In this document: in pieces, positions 24,002 to 33,049 of the stretch
Layout of the letters: every line of letters begins with the position of its first letter
Position numbering within the stretch: position 1 is the stretch's first letter
NCBI RefSeq assembly: GCF_018101125.2
Contig: NZ_JAELVF020000004.1
Coordinates: 186,001 to 250,000, forward strand
From: Streptomyces tardus
GTDB lineage: Bacteria; Actinomycetota; Actinomycetes; Streptomycetales; Streptomycetaceae
DNA length: 64,000 nt
Reading direction: 5' to 3'
Notes under the pieces: model-generated
Database searches by the model: none
What the model saw: only the letters and a program-made list of their open reading frames with translations
What the model was told of the DNA's origin: nothing
Position numbers and translations under genes: made by a program

Positions 24002-24841
24002 TCAGCCCGCGGTGAAGGTCATCCACACCGGGCGGTGGTCGGAGTGCAGCCGCTTCATGCACCCCTGCTGCTGGAGCCGGTACCGGGCGGCGGCGTAGGC
24101 GAACCCGTCGATCCGCCCGCCGCGTGCGCTGCTGCCGCTCTTGCAGGCGGTGCCCTGCTGCCAGTTGGTGGTCATGGAGAGCTTCTTGTTGACCTGCACC
24201 GGGCCCCAGGGCTCGCGCGGCACGTCGAGCGGGTTGTTCCAGTCGCCGCCCGCCACCGGATGGCGCCCCTGCTTCTTCAGATCGCCCACCAGCGCACGGT
24301 AGTTGGCGTTCATGGTGCGGTAGAGCTCGCGCATCTTCGGGTCCTTGGACGCGTTCGGCGGGTAGTGCAGGCCGATGACCGTGTACTGCTGCCCGCCGCT
24401 GCGTTCGCGGAGCGTGACCCAGAGCAGATGGCGGGAGTAGTCCGGGCCGCGAAAGGCGAGGCGCGACCCCTTGTCGACGGCGGCGAAGCGCTCCTTGTCC
24501 CACGCCACCGCGGATGCTCCGGCGGCCCCGGCGGGCTGGTGCACGGCCCACTTCCCCGGCGAGGTCTCCCGGTCGAGGACGCGTCCCACCTTGCGGGTGC
24601 GCACCTCCTGAAAGGTCGCCACATGCGCCCCTGAGGTGGCCACATGACGGAGCTGGGCGCGTGCCTTCGCACCGGCGAGGGTGAACGGCACGTTAGCGGT
24701 CACCAGGCGCACCGGCTCGGCCGCGGTGGCCGCCTCCGGGGGCGCAGCGGCGGACGCTCCGTGCTGGAGGCCGGCGGGCGCCGCGAGCAGAGCCGCGGCC
24801 AGCAGACCCGTCGCGGCCCTGGTGCCACCTGACTTCGCCAT
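24002..24841 (-). CDS. Secreted endonuclease/exonuclease/phosphatase-fold protein
   Basis: ATG 24841 follows GGGAG; the frame is open further but without a good start. The 279-residue protein starts with a Sec signal peptide (AATGLLAAALLAAPAGLQHGASAA, cleavage near residue 32). It then shows the DNase I/EEP fold: VRLVTANV, FQEVRT (catalytic Glu), GLHYPPN, GGDWNNPLD (Asp-x-Asn) and the C-terminal SDHRPV (Asp-His). It could be an extracellular nuclease, sphingomyelinase-like or inositol-phosphate phosphatase; the sequence does not decide. Two Cys near the end (TACKSG, QGCMKR) could form a disulfide. Confidence 0.88.
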   Translation of the reverse strand: MAKSGGTRAATGLLAAALLAAPAGLQHGASAAAPPEAATAAEPVRLVTANVPFTLAGAKARAQLRHVATSGAHVATFQEVRTRKVGRVLDRETSPGKWAVHQPAGAAGASAVAWDKERFAAVDKGSRLAFRGPDYSRHLLWVTLRERSGGQQYTVIGLHYPPNASKDPKMRELYRTMNANYRALVGDLKKQGRHPVAGGDWNNPLDVPREPWGPVQVNKKLSMTTNWQQGTACKSGSSARGGRIDGFAYAAARYRLQQQGCMKRLHSDHRPVWMTFTAG

Positions 24842-25153
24842 CACGCTGCTCCCGTCCGCCGTCCCACACGCTCCGCAAAGCCGCGAGCGTAGCAATGCCC
24901 GACCCGGTCGGCCATCGCAAACGGAAGCTGCGTGACACACCGAAGTGCTCCCGAGGCAGGGCGAGTTGACCGGACCCCGGCGCAGCCGCTCCCGGCCCGG
25001 CCGTGTGCCCGGACGGATCGGTGGCACGAGCCCGGCGCGGCGCGGTGGCCGGGCCCGGTTGCGGGCCAGGCGGCGAGGGCCAATATCGGCCTGTTGGAAG
25101 CTTCTTGAAGAAGAAGAGGTGGCCGGGGCCGAATCTGCGGGGACAATAAGGGC
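24842..25153. other. Divergent spacer before the PP2C gene
   Basis: About 310 bases between divergent genes. It contains the palindrome CTTCTTGAAGAAG (25101-25113) and GACAAT six bases before ATG 25154, which suggests a leaderless PP2C transcript. No coding frame stands out. Confidence 0.5.
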
Positions 25154-26734
25154 ATGAATCGGCAGGGGGACGGGGCCGGAGCGCCCGACTGGTGGAGCGA
25201 GCTCTACGAGGACGGGCAGCTCGACGCGGGCAGCGACGCGGAGGCCCGCAGGGGGAACGACGACGCGGGCGAGACCACCGCGGGGGACACGATCGACGAA
25301 CGCTTCCGCTCGGCCGCCCGTACGGTCGGCTCCGGCGGCGGCGTACGGCGTCCGCGACCGGATGCAGGCCCGAAACGAACGGACGAGGCGTCCGCAGGGG
25401 CGCCGCCGACACGGGACGAGGGCCCGGCACCCGGCAGGGCCGACCGGCCCACCGACCCGCGCGCCGGCGACCTCCGCGGCCCGGATTCCGGGGACGCGGG
25501 GACTCGTGACGCGGATGTGCGTGACGCGGACCCCGGCGCCGGACCGGCCAACACCGGCCCGCGCGCGGCAGTTTCGGGCGGCGAAGGCCCGGAGCCTCGT
25601 CGGGTCGGTGCCCCGCGCGACGCGGTCCCGCCGGACACCGGCGGCCCTCGCACCGGGGCAGGGAGCAGGGCGGCGTTCGGACGGGCCGTCGATCCGCCCG
25701 CGCACCGCACCGCCGAGCCGCGCAGTCCGAGCCGCGTCGGCCCGCAGGGTGGCGCTTCGTTCGCCAGGCGCAGGACCGCGCTGCCGTCGCCCCGGCCCGC
25801 ACCGGTCGCCGGTCCGGCGATGCTTCCCGCAGCCGATCCCGACCGGTTGCACGCGCTGACCCCCGACACGGTGCTCGACGGAGCCCATCACGGTCCGCTG
25901 ACGGTCAGGGCGGTCTCCACCCGCGGCGACCGGGCCCGCCACCAGGGGCAGCCCCGCTACGACGCGCTCCTCACCGCCCGTTTCGGCAGCGGTGATTCGG
26001 CCCTATTGCTCCTGGTGCTGGCGACAGGAGCCAGCCGCCACGCGGAGGGCCATCTCGCCGCCAGGGAGGCGTGCGAGGAGATCACGGCGGCGGTGGGACG
26101 CAGCCGGCACCGCCTCTCGGAGGACCTGCGCCGCGAGCGCCGTGCCTCGCTCAAGTCCGGGCTCGGCAGGTTGACCGCCCGCACTCTGGGGCGGCTGCGC
26201 GCCAGCGCCGTCGATCAGGGACTCGACCCGACCCAGTACACGGCGGTGCTGAGGTGCCTGGTACTGCCCGCCGATCCGCGGTGCCGCATCCGGTTGTTCT
26301 TCGGAGTGGGGGCGGGCGGCCTGTTCAGGCTGCGCGGAGGGCAGTGGCAGGACCTGGAGCCGGTCCACCCGCCGGCCCGGCCGGCCATGGTCATCGGCGA
26401 CGGGAACGGCTCCGGCGGGGCGCTCCCCTCGAGCGCCGCGAGCGCGCTGGCCCGGGTGCCGGTCGATCCGCAGGACCTGCTCGCACCGCGTACGCCGCCG
26501 TTCCTCTTCCGTACTTCGGTGGCGGAGCCCGGGGACGCGCTAATGCTGTGCAGCGAGGGGATGGCGGAGCCGCTGCGCACCCAGGAGGCGTTCGGGGAGG
26601 AGCTGGGCACCCGGTGGAACGCCGCGGCCCCACCGAATCTGACCGAGTTCCTCGGGGATGCGCAGCTGCCGTCCAAGGGCCACACGGAGGACCGCACGGT
26701 CATCGGTGTCTGGGAGCCGGCCGTCGGCCGCTGA
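25154..26734 (+). CDS. PP2C-like serine/threonine phosphatase domain protein
   Basis: The 526-residue protein from ATG 25154 has a long disordered N-terminal half (about residues 1-225, rich in Arg, Asp, Gly and Pro) followed by a divergent PP2C domain (about 235-520) with AVSTRGDRARHQGQPRYDALL, VLATGASRHAEGHLAAREAC, GVGAGGLFRLRGGQW and ALMLCSEGMAEPL. Several metal-binding Asp residues of classical PP2C are replaced (SEG in place of TDG, ATGAS in place of DGMGG), so it may be a weak or inactive phosphatase that binds a partner. It converges with the DUF2637 gene, an arrangement I recall from other streptomycetes. Confidence 0.82.
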   Translation: MNRQGDGAGAPDWWSELYEDGQLDAGSDAEARRGNDDAGETTAGDTIDERFRSAARTVGSGGGVRRPRPDAGPKRTDEASAGAPPTRDEGPAPGRADRPTDPRAGDLRGPDSGDAGTRDADVRDADPGAGPANTGPRAAVSGGEGPEPRRVGAPRDAVPPDTGGPRTGAGSRAAFGRAVDPPAHRTAEPRSPSRVGPQGGASFARRRTALPSPRPAPVAGPAMLPAADPDRLHALTPDTVLDGAHHGPLTVRAVSTRGDRARHQGQPRYDALLTARFGSGDSALLLLVLATGASRHAEGHLAAREACEEITAAVGRSRHRLSEDLRRERRASLKSGLGRLTARTLGRLRASAVDQGLDPTQYTAVLRCLVLPADPRCRIRLFFGVGAGGLFRLRGGQWQDLEPVHPPARPAMVIGDGNGSGGALPSSAASALARVPVDPQDLLAPRTPPFLFRTSVAEPGDALMLCSEGMAEPLRTQEAFGEELGTRWNAAAPPNLTEFLGDAQLPSKGHTEDRTVIGVWEPAVGR

Positions 26735-26745
26735 GGGGCGGGCAC

Positions 26746-26796
26746 GCGGTGGGGCTGCGAGGATCGGCGCGCACGCCGTCCCCGCAGCCCCACCGC
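26746..26796. terminator. Bidirectional terminator between convergent genes
   Basis: Arms GCGGTGGGGCTGCG (26746-26759) and CGCAGCCCCACCGC (26783-26796) form a perfect 14-bp stem. It sits in the 92-base gap between the PP2C gene and the DUF2637 gene. Confidence 0.8.
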
Positions 26797-26826
26797 CCCT
26801 CCGACATCGGCCGGATGCCCGGTCGG

Positions 26827-27972
26827 CTAGCCGAACTGCCGCTCGATCGCGGCGAGTTTCTCCTCCAGCGAGTCCAGGCGCGGCCCCGCGGAGCCGTCCT
26901 CCTCGTACCCGTCGGTGCGCTGCTCGCCGTCGTACCGACGGCTGTCGTGGCTCGGCCCGCGCCCTGCCTTCCCGGTTTTCCCGCGATCGTCCTCCAGCCC
27001 ACCGTGCAGCGCCGGACGGGTACGTACGGGCAGTTGGCCCGCCTCGACCTCGCCCTGCTGCTGCGCGGGGATCGACTTGGCGGTGGTGCCGGCCCCGGAG
27101 CTGGCCTCGGACCCGCCCGTGGGAGCGACCTCCAGCTGCACCTGGGTGGCACCGCCACCGCCGCGGCGCCAGCCGCGATGCTGCCTGCCCAGCGCCTTGA
27201 TCCTGGCTCGTTCGAGCTTGTGCTGCTCCTTGCGCCGCACGCCCTCCTCGTACTTGTTCCGCCGGTCCTCTCGGACCTCGTCGACCGCCTCGTCCAGCGT
27301 CCGCACGCCCTCCAGCAGCATCAGCGACCAGGCGCGGAACGTTTCTCTGGGCGCGCGGATCCAGCGCACGGCGCGGATCTGCGGCAGCGGGCGCGGCACC
27401 AGGCCCTGCTCGCGCAGTGCCGCCTTGCGGGTCTGCTTGAGCGCGCGGTCGAAGAGGATCGCGGCGGAGAGCGACATGCCGGCGAAGAAGTGCGGGGCGC
27501 CCGCGTGGCCCGAACCGCGCGGGGCGTGCACCCAGTTGAACCAGGCGGCAGCTCCCGCGAAGGCCCACACCAGCATGCGCGAGGCCACCGAGGCGTCGCC
27601 GTGGCTGGCCTCGCGCACCGCGATCACCGCACAGAACATGGCGGCGCCGTCGAGCCCGAAGGGCACGAGGTACTCCCAGCCGCCCGAGAGGTTGAGATTC
27701 TGCCGGCCGAAGCCGACGAGCCCGTGGAAGGAGAGCGCCGCGGCAACTCCCGCGCAGCAGAAGAGCAGCAGGTAGGAGGCGGTGGCATACACCGTCTCCT
27801 TGCGTCGGCGCCGTTCCTCCATCCGTTCCCAGGAGTCGGCCGCTGCGGAGGTGTCCTCGTCGTCCTTGCGGCCACGCGCGATGAGCGCGATGGCACCGAG
27901 GAAGCCGAGGAGCAACACCGCACCCGCCAGCACCCAGTTCGAGGAGACGTCCGCCAGTGCCGCAAGTGTCAT
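26827..27972 (-). CDS. DUF2637-type membrane protein
   Basis: ATG 27972 gives 381 residues. It starts with one membrane helix (NWVLAGAVLLLGFLGAIALIA), then a charged linker, then a cluster of four helices (about residues 62-165: ATASYLLLFCCAGVAAALSFH, LVPFGLDGAAMFCAVIAV, RMLVWAFAGAAAWFNWVHA, FAGMSLSAAILFDRAL). A coiled-coil-like basic segment and a disordered tail ending LDSLEEKLAAIERQFG follow. The helix cluster with GLDGAAM and NWVHAP is the DUF2637 pattern of actinomycete proteins, often linked to conjugation or replication elements but also chromosomal. The biochemical role is unknown. Confidence 0.8.
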   Translation of the reverse strand: MTLAALADVSSNWVLAGAVLLLGFLGAIALIARGRKDDEDTSAAADSWERMEERRRRKETVYATASYLLLFCCAGVAAALSFHGLVGFGRQNLNLSGGWEYLVPFGLDGAAMFCAVIAVREASHGDASVASRMLVWAFAGAAAWFNWVHAPRGSGHAGAPHFFAGMSLSAAILFDRALKQTRKAALREQGLVPRPLPQIRAVRWIRAPRETFRAWSLMLLEGVRTLDEAVDEVREDRRNKYEEGVRRKEQHKLERARIKALGRQHRGWRRGGGGATQVQLEVAPTGGSEASSGAGTTAKSIPAQQQGEVEAGQLPVRTRPALHGGLEDDRGKTGKAGRGPSHDSRRYDGEQRTDGYEEDGSAGPRLDSLEEKLAAIERQFG

Positions 27973-28138
27973 TTCCCTGCCCCTAGTTCGGCCCTTTCGG
28001 CCGTGGCTACGCTTTCGCGTGGTTTTGCTTTCGCGCCGCATACTGGCCGAAAGTCCGTGGGGCACACGGCGATTCGGCTCAATTGGACGCCAAAGAGCCC
28101 TCGGGGAGGGTGAATTGCGAACGAAATATTCGAACCGC

Positions 28139-28999
28139 TCAGCCGTGCCCGGCCATGCGCTCGACTCTTTCGGCGTCGCAGGTGCGCGGGCAGGTCACAC
28201 AGGTGTCCTTGGGGCGGAGCGTGTAGAAGAGACAGCAGTTCGCCCGGGTCCGGGTGGGGAAGGCGTCGCCCTCGGGTGTGAGCAGCTCGCGGAAGCCCGC
28301 CCCGACGGGGTAGGGCGCGGTGGCGCCGGGGAGCAGTTGTTCGGCGGCCTCGATGCCGGCGCGCTCCTGGCCGAGCAGCCGGCCGACGTACCACAGGCCC
28401 TCGGTGATCTCGTCCGAGGCGACACCCCACAGGGCGCGCGGGCGGCGGCGCATGAGCGGCCCGAAGGCGGAGAGCACCGGTGCCAGATGCTCGGCGACGG
28501 CCTGGCGCACCTCGTCGCAGAGCGCCGCCTCGTCCCTCACCACCCTGGCGCCGGGCAGGCACGCCGCGGGGTCGTCGGGCAGGCAGGCGAACTCGCCCAG
28601 GCGCAGAGCCATCCGGCCCGACCGGCGGTCGAAGGCAACGGTGTGCGCGGGCAGGCGGGGCACCCGGCGGGCCATGAACCACGGGAAGGTGATCATGAGC
28701 GTGGCCGGCCAGGCGTAGCGGTGGAGTCCGAAGGTGGCGACCACATCGCGGCGCGCCCGGCGCCCGTAGTCGCGCAGCAGCTGGTCGGTGTCCCAGCCGA
28801 GGAAGTCCTCGAGCGCCGGCCCGCCGAGCGCCAACTCGTCGGTGGTGACCCAGCCCTGTCCCTGCGGGAGATCCTCGCCGCTGCCCAGCTCGAGCACGCG
28901 CAGTCCCGGCAGCACCTCGGCGAGGCGCGCGTAGGCGGCGGTGAAGGGCGAGTCCCCGGCCGGCGCGGCGGGGTGTGGAGTGAGGACCGTCAGAGCCAT
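28139..28999 (-). CDS. FhuF-type (2Fe-2S) ferric siderophore reductase
   Basis: ATG 28999 follows GGGAA; GTG 29023 is an alternative but lies against the iron box. The 286-residue protein ends with RANCCLFYTL and CVTCPRTC, the C-C-x10-C-x2-C pattern that binds the unusual [2Fe-2S] cluster of FhuF and related siderophore reductases. Such cytoplasmic proteins release iron from imported ferric siderophores by reduction. A near-consensus iron-regulator box lies 27 bases upstream, so expression under iron shortage is expected. The siderophore ABC importer at 41-45 kb is a natural partner. Confidence 0.9.
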   Translation of the reverse strand: MALTVLTPHPAAPAGDSPFTAAYARLAEVLPGLRVLELGSGEDLPQGQGWVTTDELALGGPALEDFLGWDTDQLLRDYGRRARRDVVATFGLHRYAWPATLMITFPWFMARRVPRLPAHTVAFDRRSGRMALRLGEFACLPDDPAACLPGARVVRDEAALCDEVRQAVAEHLAPVLSAFGPLMRRRPRALWGVASDEITEGLWYVGRLLGQERAGIEAAEQLLPGATAPYPVGAGFRELLTPEGDAFPTRTRANCCLFYTLRPKDTCVTCPRTCDAERVERMAGHG

Positions 29000-29025
29000 C
29001 GGCGTTCCCGGTGTAGCGATCACTT

Positions 29026-29044
29026 GCAGGTAAGCCTTACCTTA
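29026..29044 (-). promoter_or_regulatory. DmdR/IdeR-type iron box
   Basis: Read on the minus strand the site is TAAGGTAAGGCTTACCTGC, matching 17 of 19 positions of TWAGGTWAGSCTWACCTWA. It lies just before the FhuF-type gene. Confidence 0.85.
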
Positions 29045-29061
29045 CCCGATGCCATCCGTGT

Positions 29062-29089
29062 TTGATCTCTCGCACTGGCGGCCTATGGT
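29062..29089 (+). promoter_or_regulatory. Promoter of the GntR gene
   Basis: TTGATC (29062-29067) and TATGGT (29084-29089) are 16 bases apart, with transcription starting near 29096. The iron box is about 20 bases upstream, so iron regulation could extend to this divergent gene. Confidence 0.55.
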
Positions 29090-29137
29090 GCTCTTCGGAC
29101 AATTGGTGGAGTGCAAGACGAGAGGCAGGAGGTGCGG

Positions 29138-30043
29138 ATGAACGAGCGTGCGACGCGCGCGGCCGTTCCCGGCCAGGTCAACGCCCCGTCCGAGCCCGCC
29201 GTACGGCCTGCCGTTCCGTCGCCGGCCACCGCCCCCGCGGCGGAGACCGACGGCGACGGCGGCCCGATACCGGCGCCCGACCCCGCGCGAAGGCCGGCGG
29301 ACGGTCCTGGCGCGCCCCCGATCCGTACGGGCTCCACCGCGGTGTGTGCCGAGCCTTCGCCGTTGCGCGAGGGCGCCGCGGGCTCTTCGCGGGCCGAAGC
29401 CGCGCGGGGTGAGCACGTCCACAGCGAGCCGGCGCCGCCGCGCACGCCCCAGCGGCACTCGGTGCGCGGGCAGGTGCTCGCGGCGTTGCGAGAAGCGTTG
29501 CTCAGAGGGGAACTGGTACCCGGCGAGGTCTACTCCGCACCGCTGCTCGGCGCGCGTTTCGGCGTGTCGGCGACACCGGTCCGCGAGGCGATGCAGCAGC
29601 TCGCCGCGGAGGGTGCGGTGGAGACCGTGCCCAACCGCGGGTTCCGGGTCGCCAGGCGCACGCCGGACGAGCTGGCGGAGCTGGCGGAGCTGCGCACGCT
29701 GCTGGAGGTCCCCACCGTGCTGGCGCTCGCGCGCAGCCGGCCGCCGCTGACCTGGCAGGCGCTGCGACCGCTCGCGGAGGCCGCGCACCGCTGCGCCGCA
29801 CGCGGTGACACCGCCGGTTACGTGGTCGCGGACCAGTCCTTCCACCGCGCCCTGGTCGAACCGGGCGGGAACCGTCAACTGGCCGCGTTGGTCGAGGAGT
29901 TGTGTCGACGGGCCTGGCGGGCACCGGCGACCCCGGAGCGGTTGCGGGCCCGCGGCCGACTGCACGGCGCGCTGCTCGACGCACTCGGCGCCGGAGAGAC
30001 GGAGCAGGCGGAGACGCTGCTGCGCGAGCAGCTGAGCGTCTGA
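29138..30043 (+). CDS. GntR-family (FadR subfamily) transcriptional regulator
   Basis: ATG 29138 has AGGAGG five bases ahead. The 301-residue protein has a disordered first 100 residues (Ala/Pro/Glu-rich), a winged helix at about 105-170 (VRGQVLAALREALLRGELVPG, LGARFGVSATPVREAM, RGFRV) and an all-helical FCD-type effector domain to the end. FCD domains usually bind a carboxylate with a metal. No target gene is obvious beside it. It is divergent from the iron-regulated FhuF-type gene. The long N-terminal extension is not typical of the family. Confidence 0.9.
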   Translation: MNERATRAAVPGQVNAPSEPAVRPAVPSPATAPAAETDGDGGPIPAPDPARRPADGPGAPPIRTGSTAVCAEPSPLREGAAGSSRAEAARGEHVHSEPAPPRTPQRHSVRGQVLAALREALLRGELVPGEVYSAPLLGARFGVSATPVREAMQQLAAEGAVETVPNRGFRVARRTPDELAELAELRTLLEVPTVLALARSRPPLTWQALRPLAEAAHRCAARGDTAGYVVADQSFHRALVEPGGNRQLAALVEELCRRAWRAPATPERLRARGRLHGALLDALGAGETEQAETLLREQLSV

Positions 30044-30280
30044 GCGCCACGCTCGGGGGCGCTGCCGCTCCCGGTGCGCACGGGCCGGCCGCGTCGTACC
30101 GCTCCGGGTGCGCTCGTACGGGCCGCACACGGGCGCGTGGGCGGCGACGACCGTGTGGGCCGCACGTGAACGCCGCGCACGCCCCGTGCCCGCGGCGCCG
30201 CGGGCACGGAGCGGCGTCCCGTCGGTGCGCGTACGTGCCACGTGCGACGGCGGGTGCCCGCCCGGCGCCGGGCGGGGAGA

Positions 30281-31045
30281 TCAGGCCGCGGCGAGCTGTC
30301 CTTCGAGCCAGGTGGGCACGCCGCCCAGCAGCCGGAAGAGGCGCTGCGCCTCGGCGCGGAGTCGGCCGGCCTCCGGTTCCGCCTCCACCCCGGCGAGCGA
30401 GGCCAGCGCGGGCGCCATGCCGACCAGGTAGCCCAGCTCCTCCCGCAGCCTCAGCGACTCCGCGAAGCCGTGTCTCGCCTCGGTCAGGTCCCCGCTGCGC
30501 TGTGCGAGGCCGGCCAGATGGCGCCAGGTGAAGGAGGAGAGCAGGGTGTGCCGGTTGGCGGTGGCGCCCGCGTGCGCCCGGCGGTAGGCCGCGCGGGCCG
30601 ACTCGGGGTTGTCGGCCAGGTGCTCGGCCAGAAGCCCCCGGCGGAAGTCCACCAGGGCCCGTTCGGGGGCGGAGGGCGGGATCAGCGCGGCGGCGCGTCC
30701 GAGGGCGGCACGGGCCTCGTCGGAACGGTCCCGGTTGCCCACCACCGTCGCCGCGTAGGCGAGTTGGCCGCGTTCGCAGGCGGCGGTCCCGCGGGCCACG
30801 GGGTCGACGGCGAGGGCTTCCGCGGCACGTACCGCGTCCTCGGCCTCGGCCCAGCCGACCGCGGTGAAGAGGCAGCCCTCCACCAGCAGGGCGGCACGGT
30901 GGACGGCGAACCCGGCGTCCTGCTCGGCCCGCGGGGCGAGGAGTGCCGCTGCGTCTCCCCAGCAGCCGCGGGAGCGCAGACGCCAGACCGCTCGTTCCAG
31001 CGGGTCATCTCCCTCCCCGTAACCCGGCTGTACCGAACCAGACAT
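30281..31045 (-). CDS. Tetratricopeptide-type helical repeat protein
   Basis: The 254-residue protein from ATG 31045 (frame open to 31135) is built of repeated helix pairs rich in Ala and Leu: RAVWRLRSRGCWGDAAALLAPRA, GRAAALIPPSAPERALVDFRRGL, ARAAYRRAHAGATANRHTL and GDLTEARHGFAESLRLREELGYL. These match TPR spacing, about seven units. There is no signal peptide or membrane segment, so it is probably a cytoplasmic scaffold. I do not recognise a specific function. Confidence 0.78.
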   Translation of the reverse strand: MSGSVQPGYGEGDDPLERAVWRLRSRGCWGDAAALLAPRAEQDAGFAVHRAALLVEGCLFTAVGWAEAEDAVRAAEALAVDPVARGTAACERGQLAYAATVVGNRDRSDEARAALGRAAALIPPSAPERALVDFRRGLLAEHLADNPESARAAYRRAHAGATANRHTLLSSFTWRHLAGLAQRSGDLTEARHGFAESLRLREELGYLVGMAPALASLAGVEAEPEAGRLRAEAQRLFRLLGGVPTWLEGQLAAA

Positions 31046-31156
31046 GGCGGGTTCCGCCACAGTGCCCTCCCAAGCGCGCCATTGAGCTCGATTGCCAGAT
31101 CCGCGAGATGTGGGACGAATCTCAGCATGGATCAAGGGGTGTGGCCAAGGGTCTGG

Positions 31157-31172
31157 TGTGAATCAGTTCACA
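31157..31172. promoter_or_regulatory. CRP-like perfect palindrome
   Basis: TGTGAATCAGTTCACA is a perfect inverted repeat (6+4+6) and contains TGTGA-N6-TCACA, the core of the enterobacterial CRP site. It lies 112 bases upstream of the TPR gene start and about 610 bases before the cellulase remnant. Confidence 0.5.
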
Positions 31173-31480
31173 AACTTCCGTTCGGGGGTACTCGCTCGCA
31201 GGTGCAACCGTGTCGCCAACTGCCGTGGTGGGGCACGGGGTTGCGTGGAGAACCGGCCAAATGACTTTGGTGTGACCGGGTTTCAACTGCGCGATCCGGC
31301 GACTGCGCCGGGCGGCTCCGGTGCGCCGCGCCGCCCGCGCGGGCGGCTCCGCGGCCCGAGCGACGGCCTCGAAGCCGCCCGGTGCAATGGCCGGAACTCG
31401 TCTGGCGCTCCCCGGTGAGGCGCACAGCATTCCGGGATCAGGTGCCCAAGTGACCGCACATGCGGTACAAAGGAGTTGTG

Positions 31481-31516
31481 CCTGCCCGGTGTGCATCCCC
31501 CGTCGCACCGGGCAGG
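31481..31516. other. 11-bp hairpin
   Basis: CCTGCCCGGTG (31481-31491) pairs perfectly with CACCGGGCAGG (31506-31516) around a 14-base loop. It may be a terminator or RNA element; nothing else supports either. Confidence 0.6.
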
Positions 31517-31635
31517 TGCTTTGCGTGCCCGGGCGATCGCGCTGCGTCGCGGCCCGGCAGGGCCTCCTGAGGATCCCGCCGCCCGCCCACCGGGACCGGC
31601 CACCACTCCTCTCGCATCCCCGGCCACCCTCCGGC

Positions 31636-31665
31636 GGCTTCCCGGCTTCCCGGCTTCCCGGCTTC
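31636..31665. repeat. Tandem GGCTTCCC octamer
   Basis: GGCTTCCC is repeated three times and followed by a partial copy. It lies about 115 bases before the break point of the GH5 remnant. Confidence 0.8.
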
Positions 31666-31781
31666 GCTGCGGGCGGCAGTCGAACACCCCGCCGCCCGCA
31701 GCGCGTCGACCGGATCTCAGCGTTCGCCCGGATCGGCCGTACGCAGCTGATCGCGGGCGATGCGTCGGCCCTCGTACCGCT

Positions 31782-33049
31782 GGCGCCGACCTCTACAACG
31801 AGGTGCGCCGCGACGTATGGGACGACCCCAACTGGGGCTGGGGCAACAACCACGACTGGTTCGCCGCCGCCCAGCGCGCGGGCGACCGCATCCTGACGGA
31901 GGCCGACCCCGACCTGCTGATCGTGATCGAGGGCATCAACTGGACGGGCCTGCCGGTCGACGGACTGCCGCACGAGCGGCCCACGCTGGAGCCGGTGCGC
32001 GAGCTGTCGCACACCCTCGTCGACTCCGGCAAGCTCGTCTACTCCGCCCACTTCTACGGCTACACCGGGCCACGGCACAGCGGCGCCACGGGCATCGGCG
32101 AGACCAGCGACCCCCGTTACCGCGACCTCTCCCCGGCGGAGCTGATCGAGGTCCTGGACCGCCAGGCGTTCTACGTCTCGGGCGAGGAGGGGCAGCACTT
32201 CACCGCGCCGGTGTGGATCAGCGAGTTCGGCGTCGGCGGTCGGGAGGACACCGACCCGAAGAACCGCGCCTGGTTCGAGAACTTCGTCGACCACCTCGTG
32301 CGCACCGACGCCGACTTCGCCTATTGGCCGATCGTCGGCTGGCACCGCGACGGCCAGGGCAACGGCTGGGGCCTGCTGCACTGGGACGCCGAGGGCGAGC
32401 GGATGGGCCTCTACGACGGCGACGACTGGCGGGCCGACGCGTGGACCCGGCTGATCGAGTCCGACAGCCGCACCGGCCCGGTGCCGCAGCCCGCACACTG
32501 GTCCCAACTCAGTCCCGACCACGGCGACTTCGTGCAGTCGCGGCGGATGCGCGCGCTGCCGGACTTCGACTCCGGCGCTCGCAAGGCTGTCTGTCCGGAC
32601 GGAGAGCGGCTCCTCGGGATCAGCCACACCGGCAACCGCGGCCTGTGCGGTGACGCCTCCGGGGAGGGCCTGTGGCAGGCCGACGGCGAGCCGCGGGCCG
32701 TCACCGACGAGCGGCACGTCGAGTCGGGCCGCGACTGGGCGCCCGGCTACACCAAACTCCAGTGCCCGCAGGGGCACGCGGCCACCGGCTACGGCGTCCG
32801 CGGCGCGCGGATGTCCTCGGTGCTCTGCGCGCCCGCCACTCCCGCGCGGCTCGGTGCGGACGGTCGCACCGTCCGGTTCGACAAGGGCGACGACCGCGGC
32901 GAGCGCCCCGGCGGCGGGGACTTCGCCCGAGGACGCCACAAGGGGCAGTGCGCGGCCGACGAGTACCTGGCCGGGATCGCCCACACCAACCGGCTCGGCT
33001 CGGCTCGGCCGGCACCCCCGACGCGCTCCTCTGCCGCCGCCTCGGCTGA
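31782..33049 (+). pseudogene. Broken GH5 cellulase-type gene (N-terminal half missing, 3' frameshift)
   Basis: From about 31782 the frame matches the second half of streptomycete secreted GH5 enzymes. GADLYNEVRRDVW holds the acid/base Glu, VYSAHFYGYTG follows, and VWISEFGVGG holds the nucleophile Glu. A C-terminal Cys-rich domain ends CAADEYLAGIAHTN. Upstream the frame gives only low-complexity sequence, with no signal peptide and no first half of the barrel, so several hundred bases are lost. At 32994-33008 CTCGG is present three times; with two copies the frame would run on to LGSAGTPDALLCRR and the stop at 33047-33049. As it stands the frame shifts and continues to 33395. The gene cannot make an active enzyme. 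Confidence 0.85.

Larger units (their letters stand above)
31046..31781. other. Non-coding stretch between TPR gene and GH5 remnant
   Basis: About 735 bases without a credible gene. It holds a perfect CRP-like palindrome, a small ACCGCA-CA-TGCGGT inverted repeat at 31453-31466, an 11-bp hairpin, a tandem octamer and an orphan ribosome-site-like AAAGGAG at 31469. These look like the former promoter region of the broken cellulase gene. Confidence 0.5.

Noticed and set aside
31469..31781. Start of the GH5 gene at TTG 31476 behind AAAGGAG
   Set aside because: The sequence from 31476 to 31781 encodes a Pro/Arg low-complexity stretch and crosses a hairpin and a tandem octamer. It has no signal peptide and no barrel motifs, so I treat the gene as truncated.
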